Shown here in pieces: positions 8,728 to 16,548 of a DNA stretch of 43,661 nt. The notes beneath the pieces were generated by a model. It was not told the DNA's origin. It ran no database searches and worked only from the letters and a program-made list of their open reading frames with translations. Numbering within the stretch: the first letter of the stretch is position 1; each line of letters opens with the position of its first letter. A program made the position numbers and the translations under genes. The stretch covers positions 1 to 43,661 of the forward strand of contig VAWW01000064.1 in NCBI GenBank assembly GCA_005884575.1. The letters run 5' to 3'. This DNA comes from Actinomycetota bacterium (GTDB lineage: Bacteria > Actinomycetota > Thermoleophilia > Gaiellales > Gaiellaceae).

Positions 8728-8761
8728 GGGCGCGCCTGTGACGGCGGCCGCGCCCTCTTTT
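8728..8761 (+). terminator. Second terminator-like hairpin with T-run
   Basis: GGGCGCG (8728-8734) pairs with CGCGCCC (8749-8755), then TCTTTT. This is the better intrinsic-terminator match downstream of tRNA-Asn. Its tail overlaps the promoter of the next gene. Confidence 0.6.
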
Positions 8762-8766
8762 AGGGT
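8738..8766 (+). promoter_or_regulatory. Promoter of the gene at 8774
   Basis: GTGACG (8738-8743, 4 of 6 to TTGACA), 17 bp, then TAGGGT (8761-8766). The -10 ends seven bases before ATG 8774, predicting a leaderless mRNA. Confidence 0.45.
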
Positions 8767-8773
8767 CTGTTAC

Positions 8774-9454
8774 ATGGCGTCCGTCTGGATCGAACGTCGT
8801 TACCGCGGCCCGGACGACTCTGGCAACGGCGGCTACACGTGCGGGCTCGTCGCGGCGCACGTGGACGGCGATGCCGAGGTGACGCTGCGGCTGCCGCCGC
8901 CGCTCGAGACGGAGCTGCGCGTCGAGCGGGACGGCGACGAGCTCCGTGTGCTCGGCGGCGACCGCGTGGTCGCCGAAGCCCGGCCGGCCGCGCTCGAACT
9001 GAAGCCGCCGGAGCCGGTGGTGTTCGAGCTCGCGGCGGAACGCTCCGCTGCGGCGGCGGACGATCCCGAGCATCCGTTTCCACACTGCTTCGTCTGCGGG
9101 CCGGCGCGGGAGCCCGGCGACGCGTTGCGCCTGCGGCCGGCTCCCATCGGCGGCGGTCGCGTCGCCGCGGTCTGGCTCCCGACCGGGGAGCAGGCCGGAC
9201 GGCCGGAGCTCGTCTGGGCCGCACTCGACTGCCCCGGCGCGTTCGCGATCGACCCGCACTTCGACCGCGGCGTCAGCGTCCTCGGACGGCTCCACGCACG
9301 TGTCGCCGACACGCCTGCCGTGGGCGAGCCCTGCGTCGTCGTCGGCTGGCCGCTCGGCGAGGACGGCCGCAAGCGCTATGCCGGCACCGTGCTCTTCGGC
9401 GACCGCGACCGCGTGCTCGGCCTCGGGCGCGCCACCTGGATCCTGCTGCGATGA
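8774..9454 (+). CDS. Hotdog-fold thioesterase-like protein
   Basis: 226 residues from ATG 8774. The N-terminal third resembles a beta-rich half domain (WIERRYRGPDDSGNGGYTCG). A Cys-rich link HPFPHCFVCGP at about 97-107 is followed by a hotdog-like second half ending GTVLFGDRDRVLGLGRATW. The CFVCG block recurs in acyl-CoA-thioesterase-like hypothetical proteins. Catalytic residues cannot be fixed from sequence alone. Just upstream of the unknown gene and fumarylacetoacetase at 9462-11107, possibly one transcription unit. Confidence 0.65.
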   Translation: MASVWIERRYRGPDDSGNGGYTCGLVAAHVDGDAEVTLRLPPPLETELRVERDGDELRVLGGDRVVAEARPAALELKPPEPVVFELAAERSAAAADDPEHPFPHCFVCGPAREPGDALRLRPAPIGGGRVAAVWLPTGEQAGRPELVWAALDCPGAFAIDPHFDRGVSVLGRLHARVADTPAVGEPCVVVGWPLGEDGRKRYAGTVLFGDRDRVLGLGRATWILLR

Positions 9455-9461
9455 TTCGCGC

Positions 9462-10148
9462 GTGGCCGTCAGGACAGAGCACGAACTGCTCGCGCGCCTG
9501 ATCGACCACGCGCCGACGTTTCCGCCCGCGCAGCTCCCGACCGGCGCGGCCCTTGCGGAGGACCGTCGTGCGCGCGCGTCCGAGCACGCGTGGATCCTCA
9601 ACCGGCTCGTGTGGCCCGCGACCCGCTTCGACGAAGTCCGCGACTACGACGTCGCACTCAGCCTCGTCCTGGACGGACCGGTGCCGAAATCCGAGCCGCA
9701 TCGGGTCGCAGCGGTCGAGAGTCGCTGGCCTGCCGTGCCGGAGTTCGACGGCGACGTCTTCGTCGAGCTGCCGATCGACGGCGATCTCGAGCGGAACCTC
9801 GAGCGGATCCGAGCCGCCGGCGCATTCGCAAAGGTGCGGTGCGGCGGCGAGCGAAGACCGTCGATCCCGGAGCTGGCGCGCTTCGTCCGCACGTGCGCGG
9901 ATGGGCAGGTCGCGTTCAAGGCGTCCGCCGGTCTCCATCACGCCGTCCGCACCGGCGAGGCGCACGGCTTCTTGAACCTCCTTCTCGCCGTGTTCCATCC
10001 GGGCGCGGCGGAGGAGGCGCTGGCCGATCCGGACCCCGCTCGGGGTCTGACCCCCGCAGACGGCTGCGTGCGGGAGCGGTTTCGCGGGTTCGGAAGCTGC
10101 AGCTTCTTCGAGCCCGTCGACGAGCTCCGGGCGCTCGGGCTCCTGTGA
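9462..10148 (+). CDS. Unknown protein upstream of fumarylacetoacetase
   Basis: 228 residues from GTG 9462, seven bases after the preceding stop. Alternating hydrophobic strands and helices, and the blocks FAKVRCGGERRPSIPELARF and FKASAGLHHAVRTGEAHGF, suggest a TIM-barrel-like enzyme with Lys, His and Arg near strand ends. Its TGA overlaps the GTG of the FAH gene (GTGA), so the two are coupled and probably act in the same tyrosine/aromatic-acid context. Function not assignable from known motifs. Confidence 0.7.
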   Translation: MAVRTEHELLARLIDHAPTFPPAQLPTGAALAEDRRARASEHAWILNRLVWPATRFDEVRDYDVALSLVLDGPVPKSEPHRVAAVESRWPAVPEFDGDVFVELPIDGDLERNLERIRAAGAFAKVRCGGERRPSIPELARFVRTCADGQVAFKASAGLHHAVRTGEAHGFLNLLLAVFHPGAAEEALADPDPARGLTPADGCVRERFRGFGSCSFFEPVDELRALGLL

Positions 10149-11107
10149 CGATCGCGTACGGCGTCGTCCGGCCCCCGGGCGGGGAGCCTCGCGTGGCCGC
10201 GCGGGTCGACGGGCGCGTGGTCGACCTCTCCGACCTCGGCGACGCGTTCCGCCGGCCGAGCCTCAACGACTTCATGACGCTCGGGCGCGATGCGTGGCGC
10301 GCGACGACCGAACGCGCCCGTGGGCTCGACGGGCCGAGGGTCGACGGCGAGTGCCTGCTTCCGTTCGAGGTCGCGGACTACGTCGACTTCTACTCGTCCC
10401 TCGACCACGCAACGAACCTCGGTCGCCTGTTCCGGCCGGACTCGGAGCCGCTGCTCCGCGGCTCGGCGATCCGTCGCCCGCACGGGCAACGAATGCCCGG
10501 CCCGACGTTCGGTCCGAGCACGCGGCTCGACATCGAGCTCGAGATCGGCTTCGTCATCGGCACTCCGAGCCGGCTCGGCGTTCCCGTCCCCGTCGAGCAG
10601 GCACTCGACCACGTCTTCGGCGTCGTGCTCGTCAACGACTGGAGCGCCCGCGACATCCAGGCCTGGGAGTACCAGCCGCTCGGCCCCTTCCTCGGCAAGT
10701 CGTTCGCGACGTCGATCAGCCCCTGGGTCGTGCCGCTCGACGAGCTGGCCGAGTACCGCGTCCCACTGCCGCCGCAGGAGCCGCCGCTGCTCGACTACCT
10801 CGCGACCGATCCGTGGGCGTACGACCTCGAGCTCGAGATCGAGCTAAACGGGGAGACGATCTCGCGCACGAACGCGCGGCACCTGTACTGGAACATCGAG
10901 CAGCAGCTCGCGCACCTGACCGCGAACGGTGCGAGCCTTCGCACCGGCGATCTGCTCGCATCCGGAACGATCTCCGGGCCGGAGCGCGACAGCTCGGGCA
11001 GCCTGATCGAGCTGACGTGGAACGAGCGGTTCCTCGAGGACGGCGACGAGGTCGTGCTGCGCGCGCCGCAGCTCCAGCTCGAGGTGCGCGGACGGATTAC
11101 TCCGTGA
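10145..11107 (+). CDS. Fumarylacetoacetase, lacking a conserved internal block
   Basis: 320 residues, against 410-430 for the family. FAH hydrolyses fumarylacetoacetate to fumarate and acetoacetate in tyrosine breakdown. Present: YVDFYSSLDHATNLG (metal Asp and catalytic His of mouse FAH D126/H133), LDIELEIGFVIG (two metal Glu), NDWSARDIQAWEYQPLGPFL (metal Asp), GKSF, and GTISGPE with a downstream Glu. Missing: about 19-20 residues between RPDSEPLL and RGSAIRRPHGQ, where the family has the PNW..LPVGYHGRA segment including the substrate-contacting Tyr159 (mouse numbering). The loss is in frame. The N-terminal domain is also short (about 84 residues). Activity is doubtful unless the gap is a sequence artefact. 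Confidence 0.82.
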   Translation: MTIAYGVVRPPGGEPRVAARVDGRVVDLSDLGDAFRRPSLNDFMTLGRDAWRATTERARGLDGPRVDGECLLPFEVADYVDFYSSLDHATNLGRLFRPDSEPLLRGSAIRRPHGQRMPGPTFGPSTRLDIELEIGFVIGTPSRLGVPVPVEQALDHVFGVVLVNDWSARDIQAWEYQPLGPFLGKSFATSISPWVVPLDELAEYRVPLPPQEPPLLDYLATDPWAYDLELEIELNGETISRTNARHLYWNIEQQLAHLTANGASLRTGDLLASGTISGPERDSSGSLIELTWNERFLEDGDEVVLRAPQLQLEVRGRITP

Positions 11108-11131
11108 AACGCACAAGAAATAAGTTCCTGC

Positions 11132-11161
11132 TTGACAGCCGCATCACGCGTGAGGTGGACT
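11132..11161 (+). promoter_or_regulatory. Candidate promoter of the Mo-hydroxylase operon
   Basis: A perfect -35 TTGACA (11132-11137) followed at 18 bp by TGGACT (11156-11161, 3 of 6). The -10-like hexamer ends eight bases before ATG 11170, suggesting a leaderless or near-leaderless transcript. This 62-base gap is the only break between the FAH gene and the long operon. Confidence 0.45.
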
Positions 11162-11169
11162 AGCGCGCG

Positions 11170-11973
11170 ATGCTCCTCCGCGAGGTCGAATACGTGCGGC
11201 CGTCGAGCCTCGACGAGGCCCTCCGCCTGCTCGCCGCGGACGACGGCGCGCGCCCGCTCGCCGGCGGGCAGACGCTCCTCAACGTGATGAAGGCCCGCGC
11301 CGCGGCGCCGGACGTGCTCGTCGACCTGAACGCGATCGAGGAGCTGAAGGGCATCGACCTCGCGCCGAACGGCACACTGACGATCGGCGCGATGACGACC
11401 TACACCGAGCTGCTGGAGGCCGCGGAGACGAAGGCGCGGCCGATTCTCGGCGAGGTCGCGGCGACGATCGCCGATGTCCAGGTGCGGAACCGCGGCACGA
11501 TCGGCGGAAACGTCTGCTCGAACGACCCGACCAACCACCTGCCGCCGTTGATGGTCGCGCTCGGCGCCGAGATGGTGATTGCGGGCGCCGACGCGGAGCG
11601 GACGGTGAAGGCGGAGGACTTCTTCCTCGGCGTCTACCTGACCGCCGCCGGCCCCGGCGAGGTGCTCACGAAGATCCGGATTCCGGCCGGGCGCAGCGAC
11701 GGCTTCGCCGCTGTCACGATCGGCGCCGACGGCACGTGCATCGTCAACGCCGCCGCCAGCCTGAACGGCGAGGCGCGCGTCGCGATCGGCTGCGTGGCCG
11801 CGGTCCCGGTCCTGATCCGGCCGGGCGGCAGGGATGCCGATGCCGTGCGCGACGCCGTCCGCGGCGCCGACCTCGATCCTCCCTCCGACGTGCACGCCTC
11901 CGGCGAGTACCGGCGCCACCTGGCCGAGGTCGTGGCGGCGCGCGCGATCGAGCAGGCGAGCGCGAGGAGCTAG
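11170..11973 (+). CDS. Molybdenum hydroxylase FAD subunit (CoxM/XdhB type)
   Basis: 267 residues. The FAD-binding PCMH fold is marked by RPLAGGQTLL (about 31-40, pyrophosphate loop) and the family block VRNRGTIGGNVCSNDPTNHLPP. The C-terminal CO_deh_flav_C-like half follows. It passes electrons from the Fe-S subunit to the acceptor. Stop TAG is followed immediately by the GTG of the Fe-S subunit. The order FAD, Fe-S, Mo is that of coxMSL, but the Mo subunit is not a CO dehydrogenase. Confidence 0.93.
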   Translation: MLLREVEYVRPSSLDEALRLLAADDGARPLAGGQTLLNVMKARAAAPDVLVDLNAIEELKGIDLAPNGTLTIGAMTTYTELLEAAETKARPILGEVAATIADVQVRNRGTIGGNVCSNDPTNHLPPLMVALGAEMVIAGADAERTVKAEDFFLGVYLTAAGPGEVLTKIRIPAGRSDGFAAVTIGADGTCIVNAAASLNGEARVAIGCVAAVPVLIRPGGRDADAVRDAVRGADLDPPSDVHASGEYRRHLAEVVAARAIEQASARS

Positions 11974-12447
11974 GTGGAACCGCAAACGAGCCAGACGATC
12001 ACGGTTACCGTCAACGGCGAGACCTACGAGCGCGAGGTCGAGGCGCGGCGGCTCCTGATCCACTTCATCCGCGACGACCTCGACCTGACCGGAAGCCACG
12101 TCGGCTGCGACACCGGCAACTGCGGCGCGTGCTCCGTGATCTACAACGGCCAGCTCGTCAAGAGCTGCATGCTCCTCGCGGTGCAAGCAGACGGCGCGCG
12201 GATCGAGACCGTCGAGGGACTCGCGCCCGAGGACGGAAAGCTCCACGCGCTCCAGCAGTCGTTCAGCGACCACCACGCGCTCCAGTGCGGCTACTGCACG
12301 CCCGGGATGCTGATGAGTGCGAAGGCGCTGCTCGACGCGAACCCGTCCGCGTCGGAGGAGGAGATCCGCAAGGGCCTGCAGGGCAACATCTGCCGCTGCA
12401 CCGGCTACTGGAACATCATCGACGCGGTCAAGGCGGTCGCCCGATGA
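11974..12447 (+). CDS. Molybdenum hydroxylase [2Fe-2S] subunit (CoxS type)
   Basis: 157 residues. Plant-type ferredoxin cluster Cys45, Cys50, Cys53 and Cys65 (CDTGNCGAC...C), then the helical second-cluster domain with Cys105, Cys108, Cys140 and Cys142 (CGYCTPG...CRCTGYW). All eight ligands are present. It links the Mo cofactor to FAD. GTG start directly after the FAD-subunit stop; TGA overlaps the ATG of the large subunit (ATGA). Confidence 0.95.
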   Translation: MEPQTSQTITVTVNGETYEREVEARRLLIHFIRDDLDLTGSHVGCDTGNCGACSVIYNGQLVKSCMLLAVQADGARIETVEGLAPEDGKLHALQQSFSDHHALQCGYCTPGMLMSAKALLDANPSASEEEIRKGLQGNICRCTGYWNIIDAVKAVAR

Positions 12448-14921
12448 CCGAGACGCTCTCGCCCGCGCAGCCGCTCGTCGTCGAAGAGGGCGAGGAGCAG
12501 CGCGGCTTCGCGGGCACGAACGTCCCGCGCAAGGAGGACAAGCGGCTCGTCCAGGGCCAGGGCGTCTACTTCGACGACGTCAAGCGGCACGGGATGGGCT
12601 ACGCGCACTTCGTCCGGTCGCCGTACGCCCACGCGAACATCACGTCGATCGACGTCTCGAAGGCGGAGGCGCTCGAGGGCGTCTACGGGACGCTGATCGG
12701 CGAGGAGGTCGCGGCGCTCACCGACCCGTTCTTCCAGCTCGCGACGCCGCCGGGCGCGCACATCAAGGACTACGCGCTCGCCGTCGGCAAGGTGCGCCAC
12801 GTCGGCGAGCCGGTTGCGATCGTCGTCGCCGCGACGCGCGAGCTCGCACGCGACGCCGCGGATCTCGTCGAGGTCGACTACGAGCCGCTCGGCGCGGTCA
12901 CCGACGCACGGCGCGCCCTCGATCCCGAGACGCCGGTGCTCCACGAGGAGGCAGGGTCGAACCTTTCCTGGGAGGGCGTCTACGAGTGGGGCGACGTCGA
13001 GGGCGCGTTCGCCGAGGCCGATCACGTCGTCAAGATCAGCGAGCTGCACTTCGACCGCTTCAACTCGACTCCGCTCGAGTGCGACGGCGCGGTCGTCGAG
13101 TACAACCGCGGCACCGGGCAGTGGACGATCCACACGAACAATCAGTTCCCGGGCTTCGCCGCGATCATGATGGGGCCGGCGATGCGCACGGGGCTGGACA
13201 AGCTCCGCTTCGTCACGCAGGACATCGGCGGCGGCTTCGGCAACAAGATCACGTCGCACCCACAGCTTGTCGCGTGTTGCCTGCTCGCGCGCAAGCTGCA
13301 CCGGCCGATCAACTGGACGGAGTGGCGGACCGAGTTCCACCTGACGATGTCGCACGGGAACGAGCGCTGGTTCCTCGACACGGAAGTCGCCGTCAAGGCG
13401 GACGGGACGCTCCTCGGCTTCCGCACGAAGGCACTGGACGACGCGGGAGCTTTCTTGCGCTACGAGCCGCTCGGCGGCGTGATCTGGGCACAGGTCACTC
13501 CGGGCTGCTACCGCTGGCGCAACGTGCGGCTCGACTTCACGCAGGTCGTGACGAACAAGGCGCCGTGCTCGCCCAACCGCGGCTACTCGCGCATGCAGCA
13601 CCTCTGGTTCACAGAGCGCATGATCGACATCGTCGCGCACGAGCTCGGGCTGGATCCGGTCGAGGTGCGCAAGAAGAACTACGTCAAGGCCGAGGAGATG
13701 CCGTACACGACGCCGAACGGCTGCGTCTACGACTCCGGCGACTACGCGCGGATGCTCGACGTCGCGCTCGAGCTGATCGGCTACGAGGGCCTCGCGGAGC
13801 GCCGTGCGGACGCCGAGTCGCGCGGAAAGCTTTTCGGCTTCGGGATCGGCTCGACGCTCGACTCCGGGACGAACAACTTCGGCCAGTCGCGGCTGATCAA
13901 TCCGGAGCTGCAGTTCTCCGGCAACAACGAGGTCGCGACGGTGAAGCTCGACATCTTCGGCGAGATCGTCGTCACGCTGGGTACGACGCCGCAGGGCCAG
14001 AGCCACGAGACGACGGCCGCGATCGTCGTCGCCGACATCCTCGGCGTCACGCCCGACGACGTGAACGTCCGCGCGGGCCACGACACCTACTGGAACTCGC
14101 ACGCCGGCTTCTCCGGGACGTACGCGTCGCAGTTCGCCGTCACCGGTCTCGGCGCGGTGAAGGGCGCCGCGGAGAAGCTCGCCGGCGAGATCAAGAAGCT
14201 CGGCTCGGTGATCCTCGGCTGCCCCGAGAGCGAGCTCGAGCTCGCGGACGGCTTCGTCCGCATGAAGGCGAATGCGGAGGCGGCGCTGCCGCTGATGGCC
14301 TGCGGCGCGATCATCAACGCGAACAACGCGGGGCTGCCCGAGGATCTCGACGTGACGCTGAACGCGCGGTACGTGTACCGGCCGCCGTTCGAACTTCCGG
14401 ACGTCGAGCGGAAGTACGGCAACCTGACGCTGACGTACGCGGCGCAGGTCCACGCAGCGCTCGTCGAGGTCGATCCCGAGACCGGCGTCTACGAGATCGT
14501 CCAGTACGCGGCGATCGACGACTGCGGGAAGCGCATCCATCCGCAGATCGTCGAGGGCCAGGTGATGGGCGCGACCGCGCACGCGCTCGGGGCGGCGACA
14601 CACGAGACGTTCACGTACGACGCCGAGGGCAATCTCCTGACCCCGAACTTCTACGACTATCACGTGCCCCACGCGATGGACATGCCGCCGCTCAAGACCG
14701 GGTACATCGAGTCGCCGTCGCCGTTCACCGCGCTCGGCACGAAGGGCATGGGCGAGGGCGGGGGCGCAGGGATCCACGCGGTGTGCGCGGCGCTGCAGGA
14801 CGCGCTTGCGCCGCGCGGTCGCCCGGTCGTCTATGACAGCTGCAATCCCTACCACCGCGTCTGGGAGCTCTTGCAGGATCCGGAGGCGTCGCGGCGCCGC
14901 GTGGAGGTGATCTCGAAGTGA
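12444..14921 (+). CDS. Molybdenum hydroxylase large subunit (XdhA/CoxL superfamily)
   Basis: 825 residues, full length. Contains the aldehyde-oxidase/xanthine-dehydrogenase a/b hammerhead domain (about 25-150) and the Mo-cofactor domain. Visible: DIGGGFGNK, the active-site loop PNRGYSR at about 377-383, GTTPQGQSHETT and the catalytic Glu in GMGEGGGAG (about Glu771). True CO dehydrogenases have AYRCSFR at this loop and relaxed paralogues AYRGAGR; here the Cys is absent, so CO oxidation is unlikely. Hydroxylation of a heterocycle, aldehyde or similar substrate is expected. The TGA overlaps the next GTG. XdhC at 36456 could mature it. Confidence 0.93.
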   Translation: MTETLSPAQPLVVEEGEEQRGFAGTNVPRKEDKRLVQGQGVYFDDVKRHGMGYAHFVRSPYAHANITSIDVSKAEALEGVYGTLIGEEVAALTDPFFQLATPPGAHIKDYALAVGKVRHVGEPVAIVVAATRELARDAADLVEVDYEPLGAVTDARRALDPETPVLHEEAGSNLSWEGVYEWGDVEGAFAEADHVVKISELHFDRFNSTPLECDGAVVEYNRGTGQWTIHTNNQFPGFAAIMMGPAMRTGLDKLRFVTQDIGGGFGNKITSHPQLVACCLLARKLHRPINWTEWRTEFHLTMSHGNERWFLDTEVAVKADGTLLGFRTKALDDAGAFLRYEPLGGVIWAQVTPGCYRWRNVRLDFTQVVTNKAPCSPNRGYSRMQHLWFTERMIDIVAHELGLDPVEVRKKNYVKAEEMPYTTPNGCVYDSGDYARMLDVALELIGYEGLAERRADAESRGKLFGFGIGSTLDSGTNNFGQSRLINPELQFSGNNEVATVKLDIFGEIVVTLGTTPQGQSHETTAAIVVADILGVTPDDVNVRAGHDTYWNSHAGFSGTYASQFAVTGLGAVKGAAEKLAGEIKKLGSVILGCPESELELADGFVRMKANAEAALPLMACGAIINANNAGLPEDLDVTLNARYVYRPPFELPDVERKYGNLTLTYAAQVHAALVEVDPETGVYEIVQYAAIDDCGKRIHPQIVEGQVMGATAHALGAATHETFTYDAEGNLLTPNFYDYHVPHAMDMPPLKTGYIESPSPFTALGTKGMGEGGGAGIHAVCAALQDALAPRGRPVVYDSCNPYHRVWELLQDPEASRRRVEVISK

Positions 14922-15364
14922 GATTGGAAGGGGAGAAGACGTTCGACGCGCCGCGCGACACGGTGTGGCGCGTGCTCAACTCGCCCGAAGCGATGGCGAA
15001 GACGATGCCCGGCGTGGAGAGCTTCGACATCCAGGACGAGCAGCACTGGACCGCAAACGTGAAGATCCCGCTCGGTCTCGGCGGCCTGAAGGTGAAGATC
15101 AGGATGGAGAAGACCGACGAGCGCGAGCCCGAATTCGCGACGCTGAACGCGAGGGGGGAGGGCGTCGGCGCGATCATGAACATGTCGACCGCGTTCGAGC
15201 TGAGCGAGAACGGGCCCGGGTCGACGAGCATGAAGTGGACCGCCGACGTGTCGATCGCGGGACCGGTCGGGTCGATGGGCCAGCGCGTCCTCCAGCCGAT
15301 CGTCAACCAGCAGGTCGGCAACGTGCTCGCGTCGCTGGAGCAGCAGGTCGAGGCGGCGAAATGA
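14918..15364 (+). CDS. CoxG-like SRPBCC protein
   Basis: 148 residues of the SRPBCC/START-like lipid-binding fold. It starts MRLEGEKTFDAPRDTVWRVL, which is the CoxG beginning, with AKTMPGVESF after it. CoxG proteins accompany Mo-hydroxylases and are thought to help membrane attachment or a quinone/lipid link. GTG start overlaps the large-subunit stop, and its TGA overlaps the next ATG. The membrane-anchoring C-terminal tail found in some CoxG proteins is absent here; it ends in a short helix. Confidence 0.9.
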   Translation: MRLEGEKTFDAPRDTVWRVLNSPEAMAKTMPGVESFDIQDEQHWTANVKIPLGLGGLKVKIRMEKTDEREPEFATLNARGEGVGAIMNMSTAFELSENGPGSTSMKWTADVSIAGPVGSMGQRVLQPIVNQQVGNVLASLEQQVEAAK

Positions 15365-15570
15365 GCGAATCCGGGGATGCCGGCGCGCCGAAGCCGCCGC
15401 CCGATCCGGAGACGGATCCGGAGGTGAAGGACTACGGCCCGCCGGCGGAGAGCGACGAGGACGCGGAGCCGGACGCAGGCACGAGCGGCGCGGACGAGGG
15501 CATCAGCCCCTGGTCGCCCGAGGCGTACGACGAGGATCCCGAGAGGCCGACGACGTCGACCGAGGATTGA
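15361..15570 (+). CDS. Small acidic, disordered protein
   Basis: 69 residues, ATG overlapping the CoxG stop and ending two bases before the next ATG. Almost every third residue is Asp or Glu, with many Pro, Gly and Ser; no hydrophobic core. The C-terminal SPWSPEAYDEDPERP is the only aromatic-bearing stretch. Tight position inside the operon argues that it is a real gene, possibly an accessory or docking peptide of the oxidoreductases. No family recognised; function unknown. Confidence 0.6.
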   Translation: MSESGDAGAPKPPPDPETDPEVKDYGPPAESDEDAEPDAGTSGADEGISPWSPEAYDEDPERPTTSTED

Positions 15571-15572
15571 GC

Positions 15573-16548
15573 ATGCCCCCGTTCAGGATCGGGGTCATGC
15601 AGCTGACGATGGAGCCGCTCGACGAGATGCTCGCGTCGGCGCGCGCGATGGACGAGGCGGGCATGGACACCGTCTGGCTCGCCGAGGCGTACCCGTGGTG
15701 GCGGAAGCACGGGATGGAGGCACGCTCCTCGACGGTCGTCTCGGCGCTGATGGCGCGCGAGACAAAGCGGCTCGGGATCGGCTGGGGAATCATCTCGCCG
15801 TTCACGCGGCACCCCGTGCAGGTCGCGATGGACGCTCGCGTCGTGCAGGAGGCGGCCGGTCCGGGGCGCTTCCTGCTCGGCTTCGGGACGTCGAAGATCT
15901 TCCTCAACAACGCGCGGATGCAGACGAACAAGACGCTCGGGCCGATGCGCGACGCGGTCGAGATCGTCCGCGGCGTGCTCGGCGGCGAGCCCTTCGAGTA
16001 CACGGGCTCGACGTGGAGCGCGAGTGTGCCCGGGCTGCAGAGCGGCGCGAACGCGCCGCGCGATGTGCCGCCGGTCTACGTGGCTGCGACGGCGCCGAAG
16101 ATGCAGGCGCTCGCGGGCGAGATCGCCGACGGCTGCCTGACGCCGTCGATCACGACGCCGGCGTTCGTCCGTTACACGCGCGAGAACGTCGACGCGGATA
16201 TCGACATCGGCTGCACGGTCGTCGCGTCGATCCACGCGACCGATCGCGACAGAGGCCGTGACGGGGCGCGCGAGATCGCCGGGATGTATCTCGCGAACAA
16301 GGTGCAGAACATCCAGGGCGCAGCGGACACGGATGGAGCAGGGCGGGCGGCTCGCGGCGAAGGCGCAGGTGAGCGACGCGCTGCTCGACAAGTGCAAGCC
16401 GATCGCCGGGACGCCGGAGGACTGCATCGCCGCGATCGAGGAGTACCGCGACGCGGGCTGCACGCACGTCATGCTGGAGCTGTGGGGCGAGGACCGGCAC
16501 GAGCAGATCCGGCTTTTCGGCGAGCGCGTCCTCCCCGAGTTCCGATGA
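15573..16548 (+). pseudogene. LLM-class flavin-dependent oxidoreductase, frameshifted
   Basis: Luciferase-like (F420 or FMN) oxidoreductase. Frame 1 runs from ATG 15573 (MPPFRIGVMQLTMEPLDEML) through GRFLLGFGTSK and ends its similarity at NKVQNIQGAADT. The rest (EQGGRLAAKAQVSDALLDKC to GERVLPEFR) is in another frame, joined at about 16331. Related proteins have roughly 15-20 more residues between these blocks, so the event looks like a small deletion rather than a one-base slip. The stop overlaps the M20 ATG (ATGA). If real the protein is truncated at about 250 sensible residues; an assembly error is equally possible. Confidence 0.8.

Noticed and set aside
12405..14855. 816-codon open frame antisense to the Mo-hydroxylase large subunit
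   Set aside because: A high-GC shadow: its codons mirror the third-position bias of the plus-strand gene, which has clear catalytic motifs.
12444..14921. Calling the enzyme aerobic CO dehydrogenase (coxL)
   Set aside because: The active-site Cys loop is absent (PNRGYSR), so only the superfamily name is supported.
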